64,000 nucleotides of DNA from Paractinoplanes atraurantiacus (GCF_900215205.1 NZ_OBDY01000007.1:62001-126000); one strand, 5' to 3'. Counted from the first letter of the stretch, positions 43,039-51,264 are shown. Program-made: numbers and translations. Notes: generated from the sequence alone by a model not told the origin.

Positions 43039-43764
43039 TCCGCCCACGCGTTGCAGCACGAACCGCTGGGCCACGGTGTTGTACTTGCGCGTGTAGCCCA
43101 GATGCGTGGCCAGGCTCGCCCCGCGCGCGCAGAAATTGTCACCGGTGTCGCAGTAGGACTGGAAGTTCGCCGCGAACCCGTCCAGCGCCGCGTCGTTGCC
43201 CCGCGCGAACAGCCCGTTGGTGCGGCTCGTGCCCGCGTTGAACGACTTGCCGGCCACATAGCGCGGATCACCCATCAGGATCACCGCCGTGACCTTGGCC
43301 GCCAGCTGCGCGTTCAGCGGCTGGTTGGGTGTCGACACGGCTTGGCGCCCGCTGCCGGCGAGCACGTCGCCGATCACGTGCGCGCCCTGCGAATAGCCCA
43401 TCAGCACCAGCTTCGTGTCCGGGCATTGCGCCGCCTTGGCCGTGATCTGCCCGGTCAGCGCCCGCACACCCGCCGAGACGCTCGGCCCGTACGGGTTCAG
43501 CACCGCCGGATAGTCGGTCGCCTCGGTGCTCACCGTCTGCCGGCTCGCCCGCTGCACGCCGCTGACCAGCGAGCCGATGATGCCCGCGCCCGGCCGCTCG
43601 GTCGACGCCCGCGTGGCGATGATGTGCACCGCCGCGCAATTCGCCGCCTTCGTCCCGGAGGTCGTCCCACCGAAGGCCTGCGGTGCGACGAGGAGCCCGC
43701 CCGCGACCAGCGCCGCGCCCGCCCCGATCGTGGCGATCTTCGCCTTGTTCCCGCTTCTGCGCAT
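43036..43764 (-). CDS. Secreted cutinase-family alpha/beta hydrolase
   Basis: 242 residues with a Sec signal (basic MRRSGNKAK, hydrophobic IGAGAALVAGGLLVAP, cleavage ~ residue 33). Catalytic triad: Ser in LMGYSQGAHV, Asp in CDTGDNFC and His in SLATHLGY; paired Cys are placed as in cutinases (ANCAAVHII ... AAQCPDTK; YCDTGDNFC). Likely cleaves ester bonds in cutin, lipids or polyesters outside the cell. RBS GGAAGGGG upstream of ATG. Confidence 0.9.
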   Translation of the reverse strand: MRRSGNKAKIATIGAGAALVAGGLLVAPQAFGGTTSGTKAANCAAVHIIATRASTERPGAGIIGSLVSGVQRASRQTVSTEATDYPAVLNPYGPSVSAGVRALTGQITAKAAQCPDTKLVLMGYSQGAHVIGDVLAGSGRQAVSTPNQPLNAQLAAKVTAVILMGDPRYVAGKSFNAGTSRTNGLFARGNDAALDGFAANFQSYCDTGDNFCARGASLATHLGYTRKYNTVAQRFVLQRVGG

Positions 43765-44482
43765 CTTGCCGCCCCTTCCGCCAAAAAAGCACTGCGAGTG
43801 CAGATAGCTGCCCGGTGATACGCAGCGTGTCCGCCCGACGGTTCAATACATCGAAAAACGTCGAGTTACTCACTCCGGGTGACGTTGAAGGTTCAAGAAG
43901 AAGAGGTACGAATCCCGCCCGGCGACCGGGGAGCTCAGCGCGGCCTGCGTCGTGGCCGGGGCCGTCCGGCGCCTTTCGCGCGTAGCGGGGGCCGAACTCC
44001 CGCGCGACCGTCTTCCGGATTCCAGGCGGGCCGATGAGGTCGAGGCCCGCCGGCGCTACCGACCGGATCAAGCGGACGAGCACGCGGCAGCAGTGGCGCT
44101 GTTGGCGGCCCGGCGGCCGGTGGTGCCCAGCGCGCTCCTCGGCCTGGAGTCCGCCGAGACCGGCGACCTCAGCGTGCACCGTGCTGGACCTCACGCGGCC
44201 ACGAGGCCCTTCTTGTCGCCACTGCCATGCCGATCTCGGGCGGCGCGGCGCTCGAGATCGGCATCGCCGAGCTCGTGTTGCCGGCCACGGCCTTCTTGGG
44301 TCCGCGGTCGCCTGGGCGGAGTGTGCAGTCACAACCCTGTCCGGTCCGCCGCGACGAGATCCGCGGGCCACGGGCGGTCCTCACCGTGCTGGGCCACCCG
44401 GAAGCCGTCACCGGCCCGGCCTTCGTGGGGATCGCGGTGCTGTGGGTCGCGTTGTCCGCGCTCGGAGGCGGCTGACGCCGTC
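43765..44482. other. Gene-poor interval, possible remnant
   Basis: About 700 nt without a convincing gene. A + strand frame at 44227-44475 (82 codons, ends VLWVALSALGGG) has GC-rich third positions but begins inside an inverted repeat and has no RBS. Another + frame (43952-44200) gives an uninterrupted but unrecognised helical stretch. Could be decayed DNA. The part next to 43764 presumably carries the cutinase promoter. Confidence 0.45.
44227..44264. repeat. Perfect 12-bp inverted repeat
   Basis: ATGCCGATCTCG (44227-44238) and its reverse complement (44253-44264) around a 14-nt GC-only loop. Too long to be chance in most contexts; role unknown. Confidence 0.7.
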
Positions 44483-45409
44483 TCAGCCGGCCCATGACGG
44501 GCGCCAGGCCGGCTCGGGTGCCGGGGCGAGGGCCTTGAGGTGGTCGATGACGGCGCGCAGTCCCGGGTGGGGCTTGGTGGCGGGGATCAGCAGCGAGAGT
44601 GGGTAGACCAGGGCCGGGCCGGTGATCGGGATGCGGCGCAGGTCGTGGGTGGTGGGCCACAGGTAGCGGTCGCGGGAGCCGACGAGGGTGGCCACGTCGG
44701 GCGAGTCGGCCAGGGTGTCCAGCAGGACCTCGTTGCCGAAGTTGGGGCCGGTGGCGTCGACGGACAGGTCGAAGGCGGTGGCCAGCTCGTCGTAGAAGAC
44801 CGACCACTCGCTGCGGGCGACGATGCCGGGCACCCAGAGGCGCAGGCCGCGCAGCTGGGACGGCGTCACGGAACGGGCGGCGGCCAGCGGATGGGCCGGG
44901 CCGGTCAGCAACTCCAGCGGAGAATCGAAGGCCGGGATCATTCGTACGTCGGCGGGCAGCGCCGACCGGTCGGGGACGGCGCGGAACGAGGCGTCGACGT
45001 CGCCGGAGCGGACGGCGGCCGCGGCCACCAGCGGGTCGTCGACGCGCAAGGTCACCACGTCGAGGTCGGTGCCGGGGTGCGAGCGCCAATAGTCGTGCAG
45101 CACCACGGCCTGGGCGGTGCGCAGGCCCAGCACGTCGACGCGCAGGGCCCGGGAACCGGGGCGGACGGCGGTCACCGCCCGGTCGGCGCCGGCCACGACG
45201 CCCCGGGCGTGGGGGAGGAAGGCCTGCCCGTCCAGGGTGAGCTCGACGCCGCGGGCGGTGCGGGTGAACAGGCGGACCTCCAGTTCGCGTTCCAGGGTGG
45301 CGATCCGCTTGGAGACGGCCTGTTGCGTGACGCCCAGCTCCTCGGCGGCGTGCTGGAGCTGGCGGAGCTCGGCCGCCCGTACGAACGAGCGCAGTGCCTC
45401 GGTGTCCAT
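44483..45409 (-). CDS. LysR-family transcriptional regulator
   Basis: 308 residues. Winged HTH at ~1-60 (MDTEALRSFVRAAELRQLQH, AAEELGVTQQAVSKRIATLE), then a LysR substrate-binding domain (LRVDVLGLRTAQAVVLHDYW). Start ATG rather than the upstream GTG-type extension because a TAGGCT hexamer is 7 nt before it. Divergent from the MFS transporter, with a perfect 10-bp dyad in the 84-nt intergenic region, so it probably controls the transporter in response to an unknown ligand. Confidence 0.9.
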   Translation of the reverse strand: MDTEALRSFVRAAELRQLQHAAEELGVTQQAVSKRIATLERELEVRLFTRTARGVELTLDGQAFLPHARGVVAGADRAVTAVRPGSRALRVDVLGLRTAQAVVLHDYWRSHPGTDLDVVTLRVDDPLVAAAAVRSGDVDASFRAVPDRSALPADVRMIPAFDSPLELLTGPAHPLAAARSVTPSQLRGLRLWVPGIVARSEWSVFYDELATAFDLSVDATGPNFGNEVLLDTLADSPDVATLVGSRDRYLWPTTHDLRRIPITGPALVYPLSLLIPATKPHPGLRAVIDHLKALAPAPEPAWRPSWAG

Positions 45410-45416
45410 GGGGCGC

Positions 45417-45422
45417 AGCCTA
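45417..45422 (-). promoter_or_regulatory. -10-like TAGGCT for the lysR gene
   Basis: Minus-strand TAGGCT, 7 nt before the ATG, no Shine-Dalgarno sequence. Confidence 0.5.
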
Positions 45423-45429
45423 ACCCCGT

Positions 45430-45465
45430 ACAACTGAAGGTTGTGGCTCGCCGATCTTCAGTTGT
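45430..45465. promoter_or_regulatory. LysR-type operator dyad
   Basis: ACAACTGAAG (45430-45439) and its exact complement CTTCAGTTGT (45456-45465) with a 16-nt spacer, between the divergent lysR and MFS genes. Overlaps the lysR -35 area. Confidence 0.65.
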
Positions 45466-45493
45466 TTGATCGAGAACGCCGGGTGCCGGTCTG

Positions 45494-46660
45494 ATGCGGC
45501 GCATGCGCACTCTCGACCGGTTGTGGCTCGCCTATGCCGTCAGCACCTATGGCACGTGGATCGCGTTCGGGGCGTTCCCGCTGATCGCGGTTCAGGTGTT
45601 GCACGTGCCGACTTTCGCGGTATCGCTGCTGGATGCGGTAGGGCTCGCGGTGGCGGCGATCCTCGCGCTGCCGCTCGGGGCGTGGGCCGGCCGGCGCCGC
45701 AAACGGCCGGTGATGATCGCGATGGACGTGGCCCGGTTCGTGGCGGTGGCCAGCGTGCCCCTCGCGTACGTCCTGAGACTTCTCTCCTATGCCCAACTGA
45801 TGGTTGTGTCAGTGGTGTCCGGAACCGCGGGGATCGCCTTCTCGGCCGCGTCCGGCGCCTATCTCAAGCACCTCGTGCGCGGCGAACGGCTGCTGGCCGC
45901 CAACGGCCGCTTCGAAAGCACGAGCTGGGTGGCGACGGCGGCCGGACCGCCCCTGGGTGGCGCGCTCGTGGGGCTGCTCGGTCCGGTCGTCACGGTGGCC
46001 GCCGACGCGTTCAGTTACCTGCTGTCGGCGCTCGGGCTGATGCGCATCCGCGGTGACGACGTCGTTTCGCCCGGGCGGCGTCGCGACGGGTGGCGCTTCG
46101 TGGTCGAGGATCGCGTGCTCGTACGGCTGTTCCTCAACTCGGTCCTGGTCAGCGGCCTGATCATGGCGACCGTGCCGTTGCTGGCCGTCCTGCTGCTCGG
46201 GGAATATCACTTCCCGGCCTGGCAGTACGGGCTCGCGTTCGGCCTGCCGGCGCTGGGTGGCTTCGTGGGTGCCCGGCTGTCCGTACGCCTGGTCAAGCGT
46301 TTCGGCCGGCAGCGGGTCATGATCGTCTCGGGGTGGCTGCGCTCGGTGTTCCCGCTCGGTCTCGCGCTCAGTCATCCCGGCTTCTCCGGCTTTCTCACGG
46401 TGATCGCCGTCGAGGCTCTGCTGATCACGGCGATGGGCGTGTTCAACCCGATCCACGCCACCGAGCGCCTCGAACGGATCCCGGCCGGGCAGGCCGCCCA
46501 GATCCTGAGCACCTGGAGCGTGATCGGCAAGCTGGTGCAGGCCACCCTGATGGTGATCTGGGGAGTGCTGGCCACCGTGACCGGCACGCTCACCGCGATC
46601 ACGATCTCGGGCGTCCTGCTGCTGGCCACCCCGCTCCTGCTGCCGCGGCGGCTCTCGTAG
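45494..46660 (+). CDS. MFS transporter (drug-efflux/MMR type)
   Basis: 388 residues, ten to twelve hydrophobic spans (e.g. LAYAVSTYGTWIAFGAFPLI, VSLLDAVGLAVAAILALPLG) and an MFS motif-A-like GAWAGRRRKRPVMI between TM2 and TM3. Resembles the tetracycline/macrolide-type MFS_3 exporters. Start ATG 45494 or 45503; both lack a strong RBS. Divergent from lysR, which probably regulates it. Its TAG stop is the beginning of a -10-like hexamer for the next gene. Confidence 0.85.
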   Translation: MRRMRTLDRLWLAYAVSTYGTWIAFGAFPLIAVQVLHVPTFAVSLLDAVGLAVAAILALPLGAWAGRRRKRPVMIAMDVARFVAVASVPLAYVLRLLSYAQLMVVSVVSGTAGIAFSAASGAYLKHLVRGERLLAANGRFESTSWVATAAGPPLGGALVGLLGPVVTVAADAFSYLLSALGLMRIRGDDVVSPGRRRDGWRFVVEDRVLVRLFLNSVLVSGLIMATVPLLAVLLLGEYHFPAWQYGLAFGLPALGGFVGARLSVRLVKRFGRQRVMIVSGWLRSVFPLGLALSHPGFSGFLTVIAVEALLITAMGVFNPIHATERLERIPAGQAAQILSTWSVIGKLVQATLMVIWGVLATVTGTLTAITISGVLLLATPLLLPRRLS

Positions 46661-46663
46661 GGT
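46658..46663 (+). promoter_or_regulatory. -10-like TAGGGT overlapping the MFS stop codon
   Basis: TAG of the MFS stop plus GGT; 7 nt before the ATG of the DUF1232 gene. Confidence 0.45.
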
Positions 46664-46670
46664 GGGACGC

Positions 46671-47090
46671 ATGGCCTGGTGGTGGCAGACCCTGATCGGC
46701 GTCGCCGTGGCGCTGGTGCTGGTCTGGGCGGTGCTGCTGATCGCCCTGCTGGCCGCGAAGCCCGAGAAGGGCCAGCTCAAAGAGGCGCTGCGGCTGCTGC
46801 CCGACCTGCTGCGGCTGCTTCGCCGGCTGGCCGGTGACCGCACGCTGCCGCGCGGCGTGCGGATCCGCCTCGGCCTGCTGCTGGCCTATCTGGCCGTGCC
46901 GTTCGACCTGATTCCCGACTTCATCCCGGTCCTCGGCTACGCCGACGACGCGATCATCGTGACCGCTGTGCTGCGTTCCACCGTCCGCCGGGCCGGCCTG
47001 GAGGCCGTCCGCCGCCACTGGCCCGGCACCGACGACGGCTTCGCCGCCCTGACCCGCCTGACCGGCCTCCACCGCGGCTCGTCCCTATAA
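46671..47090 (+). CDS. DUF1232 membrane protein
   Basis: 139 residues. N-terminal span (LIGVAVALVLVWAVLLIALLA), a basic helical stretch, and the DUF1232 core YLAVPFDLIPDFIPVLGYAD-DAIIV, whose conserved D-LIPD-x-IPVLG-x-xDD motif defines the family. Role unknown. Ends convergent with, overlapping by 6 bases, the CadD-like gene. Confidence 0.9.
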   Translation: MAWWWQTLIGVAVALVLVWAVLLIALLAAKPEKGQLKEALRLLPDLLRLLRRLAGDRTLPRGVRIRLGLLLAYLAVPFDLIPDFIPVLGYADDAIIVTAVLRSTVRRAGLEAVRRHWPGTDDGFAALTRLTGLHRGSSL

Positions 47091-47663
47091 GCCCCCGGCG
47101 AGGATCCACAGGCCGAGGCCGATCAGGACGATCGGCAGCACGACGTGGCCCCAGCGGCTCAGCGCCCGGGCGATCACCGGGCGGGTGGCGAAGAACCGGC
47201 CCGCCGCCACCCAGACGGCCACCAGCACGAGGAACACCACGACGTAGACGGTCATCCCGGCCGCGCCGGCGGTGGCGAACACCGGGACGTACACCCCGAT
47301 GTTGTCACCGCCGTTGGCGAACGTCACCGCGGCCACCTCGAGACTCCTCGGGCCACCGCTCCTCTCGCCCTCCTCCTCCTCCTGCTCGTCGTCGCGGTGG
47401 CGCCAGGCCTGCACGGCGCCCTTGATGCCGAGCGCGAGCGGCAGCAGCCCGAGGTAGGGCAGGGCGGCCTCGGGCAGGAACGTCGCCCCGAACGCGGCGG
47501 CCGCCGCGACCGCGAGGATGCCGGCGAAGCCGAGGTACTGCCCGGCCGCGATGGTGCGGGTCAGATGCCGGCGGCCGGCGCCCTGGGCGAAGAACAGCGC
47601 CAGGATCAGGATGTCGTCGATGTTGGTGACCGCGAACAGGACGACGGCCTGACCGATGAGCAT
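47085..47663 (-). CDS. CadD-like cadmium-resistance/LysE-superfamily transporter
   Basis: 192 residues, six membrane helices. CadD features: FAVTNIDDILILALFFAQ in the first helix, GQYLGFAGILAVAA, and FANGGDNIGVYVPVFA in the second half; the acidic/His-rich cytoplasmic loop (HRDDEQEEEEGE) might bind cations. Likely exports Cd2+ or other solutes. ATG is 10 nt after the SDR stop codon, which forms part of a TAAGAT hexamer. Confidence 0.82.
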   Translation of the reverse strand: MLIGQAVVLFAVTNIDDILILALFFAQGAGRRHLTRTIAAGQYLGFAGILAVAAAAAFGATFLPEAALPYLGLLPLALGIKGAVQAWRHRDDEQEEEEGERSGGPRSLEVAAVTFANGGDNIGVYVPVFATAGAAGMTVYVVVFLVLVAVWVAAGRFFATRPVIARALSRWGHVVLPIVLIGLGLWILAGGL

Positions 47664-47670
47664 TCCAGGG

Positions 47671-47676
47671 ATCTTA
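47671..47676 (-). promoter_or_regulatory. -10-like TAAGAT overlapping the SDR stop codon
   Basis: TAA of the SDR stop plus GAT; 7 nt before the cadD-like ATG. Confidence 0.45.
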
Positions 47677-48453
47677 GGGTGCCTCGTGGAACGCCAGGTT
47701 GGTCTGCCCGATGCCGACCGGGGAGCCGGCCGACCAGCCGCCGTCGACCACGAACTCGGAGCCGGTCGAATAGCCGGCCTCGTCGGACGCCACGAACAGC
47801 ACCATCCGGGTGACCTCCTCGGGGGCGGCCATCCGGTCCAGGGCGACCTTGCCGTGCACGACCTCGTCGCCGAGCGGACCGAGGATGGGCGTGCGGATGT
47901 AGCCGGGGTGCACCGAGTTGACCCGGATGCCGTGCGACGCGACCTCCATGGCGACGGCCTTGGTGAAACCGCGGACGGCGAACTTGCTGGTCGTGTAGTC
48001 GGCCGCGTTCGGCGTGCCGATCAGGCCGGCGAATGAGGAGATGTTGACGATGGCGCCGCCGCCGGCCGCCTTCATGCCGGGGATGACCGCCCGGGTGCCG
48101 AGGAAGACGCCGTCGAGGTTGACCGCGAGCAGCCGCCGCCAGTCCTCGAGGGTCTCGTCCTCGACGAAGGCGCCCTTGCCGCCGATCCCGGCGTTGTTGA
48201 TGAGTACGGCCGGCGCGCCGAACACGGCGTTGGTCTCCTCGATCAGCCGCGCCCACTGCTGCTCGTCGGTGACGTCGAGGTGCCGGTAGATCGCGGCGTC
48301 CCCGAGCTCCTTGGCGAGCGCCTCGCCCTCGGCGTCGAGCACGTCGGCGATGACGACGCGCGCGCCCTCGGCCACGAAGCTCCGCGAGTGCGTGGCGCCC
48401 ATCCCGCGGGCGCCGCCGGTGACGATGACGGTCTTGCCGTCGAACCTGGCCAT
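47674..48453 (-). CDS. Short-chain dehydrogenase/reductase (hydroxysteroid/alcohol type)
   Basis: 259 residues, classical SDR. Cofactor loop TGGARGMG, IADVLD after beta-2 (Asp suggests NAD), NNAG, catalytic Ser in IVNISSFAGL and Y-x3-K in DYTTSKFAV. Closest in pattern to 3-alpha/20-beta-hydroxysteroid dehydrogenases and glucose/cyclohexanol dehydrogenases. RBS GGGGAGG. Divergent from a tetR gene with a 14-bp-arm operator between them, so expression is probably substrate-induced. Confidence 0.92.
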   Translation of the reverse strand: MARFDGKTVIVTGGARGMGATHSRSFVAEGARVVIADVLDAEGEALAKELGDAAIYRHLDVTDEQQWARLIEETNAVFGAPAVLINNAGIGGKGAFVEDETLEDWRRLLAVNLDGVFLGTRAVIPGMKAAGGGAIVNISSFAGLIGTPNAADYTTSKFAVRGFTKAVAMEVASHGIRVNSVHPGYIRTPILGPLGDEVVHGKVALDRMAAPEEVTRMVLFVASDEAGYSTGSEFVVDGGWSAGSPVGIGQTNLAFHEAP

Positions 48454-48500
48454 GGTTGCCTCCCCTTGCCGGCCCGGCGGCCGGCTCCGGTTCGAGCATA

Positions 48501-48530
48501 CGCGCTATCTGACAAGTGTCAGATAGCGCG
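48501..48530. promoter_or_regulatory. TetR operator with 14-bp perfect arms
   Basis: CGCGCTATCTGACA (48501-48514), AG, and the exact complement (48517-48530). Overlaps promoter elements of both divergent genes (TATGCT towards the SDR gene, TATAGT towards tetR). Confidence 0.8.
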
Positions 48531-48537
48531 TCACGGC

Positions 48538-48543
48538 TATAGT
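48538..48543 (+). promoter_or_regulatory. -10 TATAGT for tetR, leaderless
   Basis: TATAGT 7 nt before the ATG; the operator covers its upstream side, predicting autoregulation. Confidence 0.55.
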
Positions 48544-48550
48544 TCCGCGA

Positions 48551-49138
48551 ATGGACCCGCGCTTTCGACGATCGCGGGAAGCCCTCCGCGCCGCCGTCTA
48601 CCGGCTGGCCGGGCAGCGGCCGATCACCGAGGTCACCGTCACCGAGCTGTGCCACGAGGCCGGCGTCACCCGCGACACCTTCTACCGGCACGCGGCGTCC
48701 CCGGTCGAGCTGCTGGCGGCGGTCCTGCGCGAAGAGCTGGAGTCGATCGCCGCCAGCCATCCCGACCTGGCCGGCGGTCTGCACGCCGACTCGGGCATGC
48801 GGGCCGGCGTGCACTCGCTGTGCGCGCACGTGGCCGAGCACGCGGCGGTCTACCGCAACGCGGCCCGCCCGCACCTGCTGCCGCCGCTGCGCGAAAACCT
48901 GGAGGTCGTGGTCCGGGAGTCGCTGGAGGCACACGCCCGCGCCTACCCGGAGATCCTCCCGCCGGGCACCGACTCGCCGGACGACATCCGGGTCCTGGCC
49001 GCCTACGCCGCGTCGGGCACGGCGGGGGCGGTCGAGGCCTGGCTCCCCACCGATCCCCTGGACGTGGCCCGCGGTGAGCGCCTGATCATCGCGGCCTCAC
49101 CCGCGTTCTGGCACGGCCCCGACACCACACCTCGCTAG
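48551..49138 (+). CDS. TetR-family transcriptional regulator of the SDR gene
   Basis: 195 residues. HTH at ~8-55: REALRAAVYRLAGQRPITEV, ELCHEAGVTRDTFYRHA, SPVELLAAVL. The effector domain has no recognisable subclass. Divergent from the SDR gene across a perfect inverted repeat, its likely operator. The TAG stop starts a -10-like hexamer of the next (broken) gene. Confidence 0.88.
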   Translation: MDPRFRRSREALRAAVYRLAGQRPITEVTVTELCHEAGVTRDTFYRHAASPVELLAAVLREELESIAASHPDLAGGLHADSGMRAGVHSLCAHVAEHAAVYRNAARPHLLPPLRENLEVVVRESLEAHARAYPEILPPGTDSPDDIRVLAAYAASGTAGAVEAWLPTDPLDVARGERLIIAASPAFWHGPDTTPR

Positions 49139-49141
49139 TCT
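49136..49141 (+). promoter_or_regulatory. -10-like TAGTCT overlapping the tetR stop codon
   Basis: TAG stop plus TCT; 6 nt before the ATG at 49148. Confidence 0.4.
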
Positions 49142-49147
49142 TCGGGC

Positions 49148-49407
49148 ATGACGACGGCCGGACGCGCGCGGCACACGTGGCTGTTCACGGCCGGCGCGGA
49201 CGTGGATCAGATCGCGGGGGAGTCGCTCCGGCACACCGACTCGCCGATTGCGGCGATCAAGGCGGGATGGGGCTTGGCGACGCGAAGTGGGTCGTGCACT
49301 GGAACCTGAGGCCGGAAGGCCGCGCGGCCGCGGAGGAACTCTGGTCGGACCTGTGGAACGGACTCGTCCAGCTCCGGAGTGGAACCGGCGCGGAACGACA
49401 AGATTGA
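49148..49407 (+). pseudogene. Small gene broken by a single-base frameshift
   Basis: From ATG 49148 the frame reads MTTAGRARHTWLFTAGADVD...IAAIKAGWG and soon stops. One extra base in the TGGGG run near 49270 would join it to the frame LGDAKWVVHWNLRPEGRAAA...GAERQD ending at 49407. Both halves have high GC3, and together they give an ~86-residue protein. A true mutation or a sequencing error in a G-run are both possible. Family not recognised. Confidence 0.5.
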
Positions 49408-49649
49408 GACCCGGCTCCCGCTGTGGGGAGATTGTCGGCGGGCGTACCGGCCGACAACGGACCGGCCTACACTGCGAAGTCGCCTACACCGCGAAGTCGC
49501 CGAAAACACGGAATCGCGGAACAGCCGGAATCGCGGAGCCGTCGGAACCCGGAGCAGCGGAGGCCGAGCCACATCAACGAGGCTCAGACGCCCGGCTGCT
49601 GCAAGGCCGGCCGGCCTCGCGCAAGGCGCGACCTGCTGATGAGCTGAGC
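49408..49649. other. Short intergenic interval with small direct repeats
   Basis: No gene seen. Contains a tandem 17-nt near-repeat (CCTACACTGCGAAGTCG then CCTACACCGCGAAGTCG, ~49468-49501) and a nearby doubled GGAATCGCGGA. Confidence 0.5.
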
Positions 49650-50027
49650 TCAGCGAGTGAAAGCGCTCGCCGCGAGCCGGTCGGCGGCTCGGCGGGCGGC
49701 GGCCAGGCGCAGGTGGGGGTGGCGGGTCTCCCAGGCGGCGCGGACGGCTCGGGGGAGGTTCAGGTCGGGCCAGACGCGGATCAGGGTGGGGCCGTCGAGG
49801 TAGGCGCGCAGCTCGGTGAGGCGGATGGCCTCGCGCAGGACGTTCTCGTACATCCAAGTAAGCATGGTCGGCTCGGACAGGTCGAACGCGCGCTGCGGCC
49901 CCCACCACAGGCGCAGCGGCAACTCGACCAGGCCGGCGGTGGGGCCGCGCAGCTCGCCGAGGGTGCCCGCCACGACGACCGGCCGGTGGGGCCGGGCCAG
50001 GTGGACCGGGGCAAGGGTGGCGCTCAT
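49650..50027 (-). CDS. Conserved actinobacterial protein of unknown function
   Basis: 125 residues. Pattern: VELPLRLWWGPQRAFDL, TMLTWMYENVLREA, LIRVWPDLNLPRAVRAAWE-x-RHPHL. Proteins of this kind are common in actinomycetes, often annotated as regulators, but no DNA-binding motif is visible here. ATG with a -10-like hexamer 7 nt upstream and no RBS. Confidence 0.7.
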   Translation of the reverse strand: MSATLAPVHLARPHRPVVVAGTLGELRGPTAGLVELPLRLWWGPQRAFDLSEPTMLTWMYENVLREAIRLTELRAYLDGPTLIRVWPDLNLPRAVRAAWETRHPHLRLAAARRAADRLAASAFTR

Positions 50028-50034
50028 GCCGATC

Positions 50035-50040
50035 AGCGTA
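50035..50040 (-). promoter_or_regulatory. -10-like TACGCT, leaderless start
   Basis: Minus-strand TACGCT, 7 nt before the ATG at 50027. Confidence 0.45.
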
Positions 50041-50129
50041 AACCGACGATGCCTCCGAAACGTAATTCCTAGTGTCCTAGGAAGCGCTAAAGGCAGTGCG
50101 GCGGGCCGCACCGAAGACAAATACGACGG

Positions 50130-50611
50130 CTACGCCGACAGACGGGCCGAGACCACCAGGTCGTGCAAAGCGGAAACGGCGGAAGCCGCGGGCGTGGCCG
50201 GCAGAAAAGAACTGTCGCGGGCCTCTTCCAGCGCGGTACGCAGGGACGCGGCGTCCCCCGTGCTCGGCGTCGCGCTTGAGGGCAATCAGATCCCGTACGA
50301 AGTCGAAGCCGTTCCCGAGCACATTCAGGTCCGTTTCGAGTTCGCCGGTGCGCATCAAATGGTGTCCGGTGAGCAGGACCCGGTGCAGATAGAGGGCGGG
50401 TTTCAAGTCGCCCGTCTTCTCGAAAAGGCGTTCCTGTGTCGCGGCGAAACCCAGGTAGTGGTGGGCTTGGTTGTTCGTGATGAAGCTCGGCGCCAGTTCC
50501 TTCAGGGCCTTGTGCAACGGCCTCGGTGGGCGCCGCTGACCGTTGCGAAGATCACTTCGTGGGGGAGGGTGGCGACGATGTCCGCGGACCACTGTGCACG
50601 TCGATGGTCAT
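50130..50611 (-). pseudogene. Broken nucleotidyltransferase (second copy)
   Basis: Starts ATG 50611, overlapping the upstream gene's stop (ATGA). Pieces of one protein lie in three frames: MTIDVHSG, then ADIVATLPHEVIFATVSGAH (start of a nucleotidyltransferase), a missing middle of perhaps 100+ residues including the catalytic Asp motif, then LHKALKELAPSFITNNQAHH, LHRVLLTGHHLMRTGELETD and LIALKRDAEHG, and after another shift LRTALEEARDSSFLP...ALHDLVVSARLSA before TAG. So at least two frameshifts and one deletion. Confidence 0.7.
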
Positions 50612-51264
50612 CGGAGCCCTCTCTCGCGTACGCGAACAAGCAGTTGATCGATGGTCTGACGATCCGGTTCGGGTGGAAGCTCGGTCGAAAGGGCCGCGGC
50701 GGCGAGATCCTCCTGCAGATCGGCGGCCCACGCGGTCACCGAAGGCCACTCGACCTCGCCCCGTTTGATGGCGAGGAGCTGGTCGCGGAACGGCCGGACG
50801 TCGACCAGGATCGCGCCGGTACGCAGGACGTGTGCGCCCGCCATGAGCAGGCGGATCATGTGCATGGCCTGTTTGTGGTTGGTCTCGCCGGTGCGTTCGC
50901 GGCGGGCGGCGACCCGGTTGAGCTGGTCGCGGGCGTACGAGCCGTACGTCTCGGAAACCCGGCGTGAGAGGAACGCCGGCCGGACCGAGAGAAGGTCCTC
51001 GCCGTCGGCGGTGACGGTTTCGATCAAGGGTGACCACAGCACTTCGAGCACCGTCGGGTTGGCCTGGAGGGCGAGCGTGCAGAAGCGCTCGATCTCCCAG
51101 GAGAACTCCTCGTCGCGGGGGCCGTCGCGGTGTGTCGGCGGCTTGTCGAGGTGCCAGAAGGAGCGGGTGGGTGCGGCGTAGACGCCGCGGCGGTCGTGGT
51201 CGGAGCCCGGCCCGGCGAGGCCGTACGCGCGGGAGCCGACCACGACCCCGAGGATCGTCGTCAT
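50608..51264 (-). CDS. Nucleotidyltransferase (RlaP/DUF4269-like predicted)
   Basis: 218 residues. Active-site pattern GVVVGSRAYGLAGPGSDHD-RRGVYAAP (Gly-Ser ... Asp-x-Asp-like DHD), SWEIERFCTLALQANPTVLE, and the C-terminal helical part NHKQAMHMIRLLMAGAHVLR-TGAILVD. Matches stand-alone predicted nucleotidyltransferases (RlaP type). Substrate unknown. Coupled on both sides: its ATG overlaps the aldo/keto reductase stop (TAATG) and its stop overlaps the ATG of the broken paralogue. Confidence 0.8.
   Translation of the reverse strand: MTTILGVVVGSRAYGLAGPGSDHDRRGVYAAPTRSFWHLDKPPTHRDGPRDEEFSWEIERFCTLALQANPTVLEVLWSPLIETVTADGEDLLSVRPAFLSRRVSETYGSYARDQLNRVAARRERTGETNHKQAMHMIRLLMAGAHVLRTGAILVDVRPFRDQLLAIKRGEVEWPSVTAWAADLQEDLAAAALSTELPPEPDRQTIDQLLVRVRERGLR

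Noticed and set aside
43885..43925. tRNA-like string (GGTTCAA... CGAATCCC)
   Set aside because: No cloverleaf can be drawn: no acceptor or anticodon stem matches.
44227..44475. 82-codon frame as a real membrane protein
   Set aside because: Starts inside a perfect inverted repeat, no RBS, no family; kept only as a note in the gene-poor interval.
49468..49501. Two 17-nt repeats considered as a CRISPR-like array
   Set aside because: Only two adjacent copies without spacers and no cas genes.
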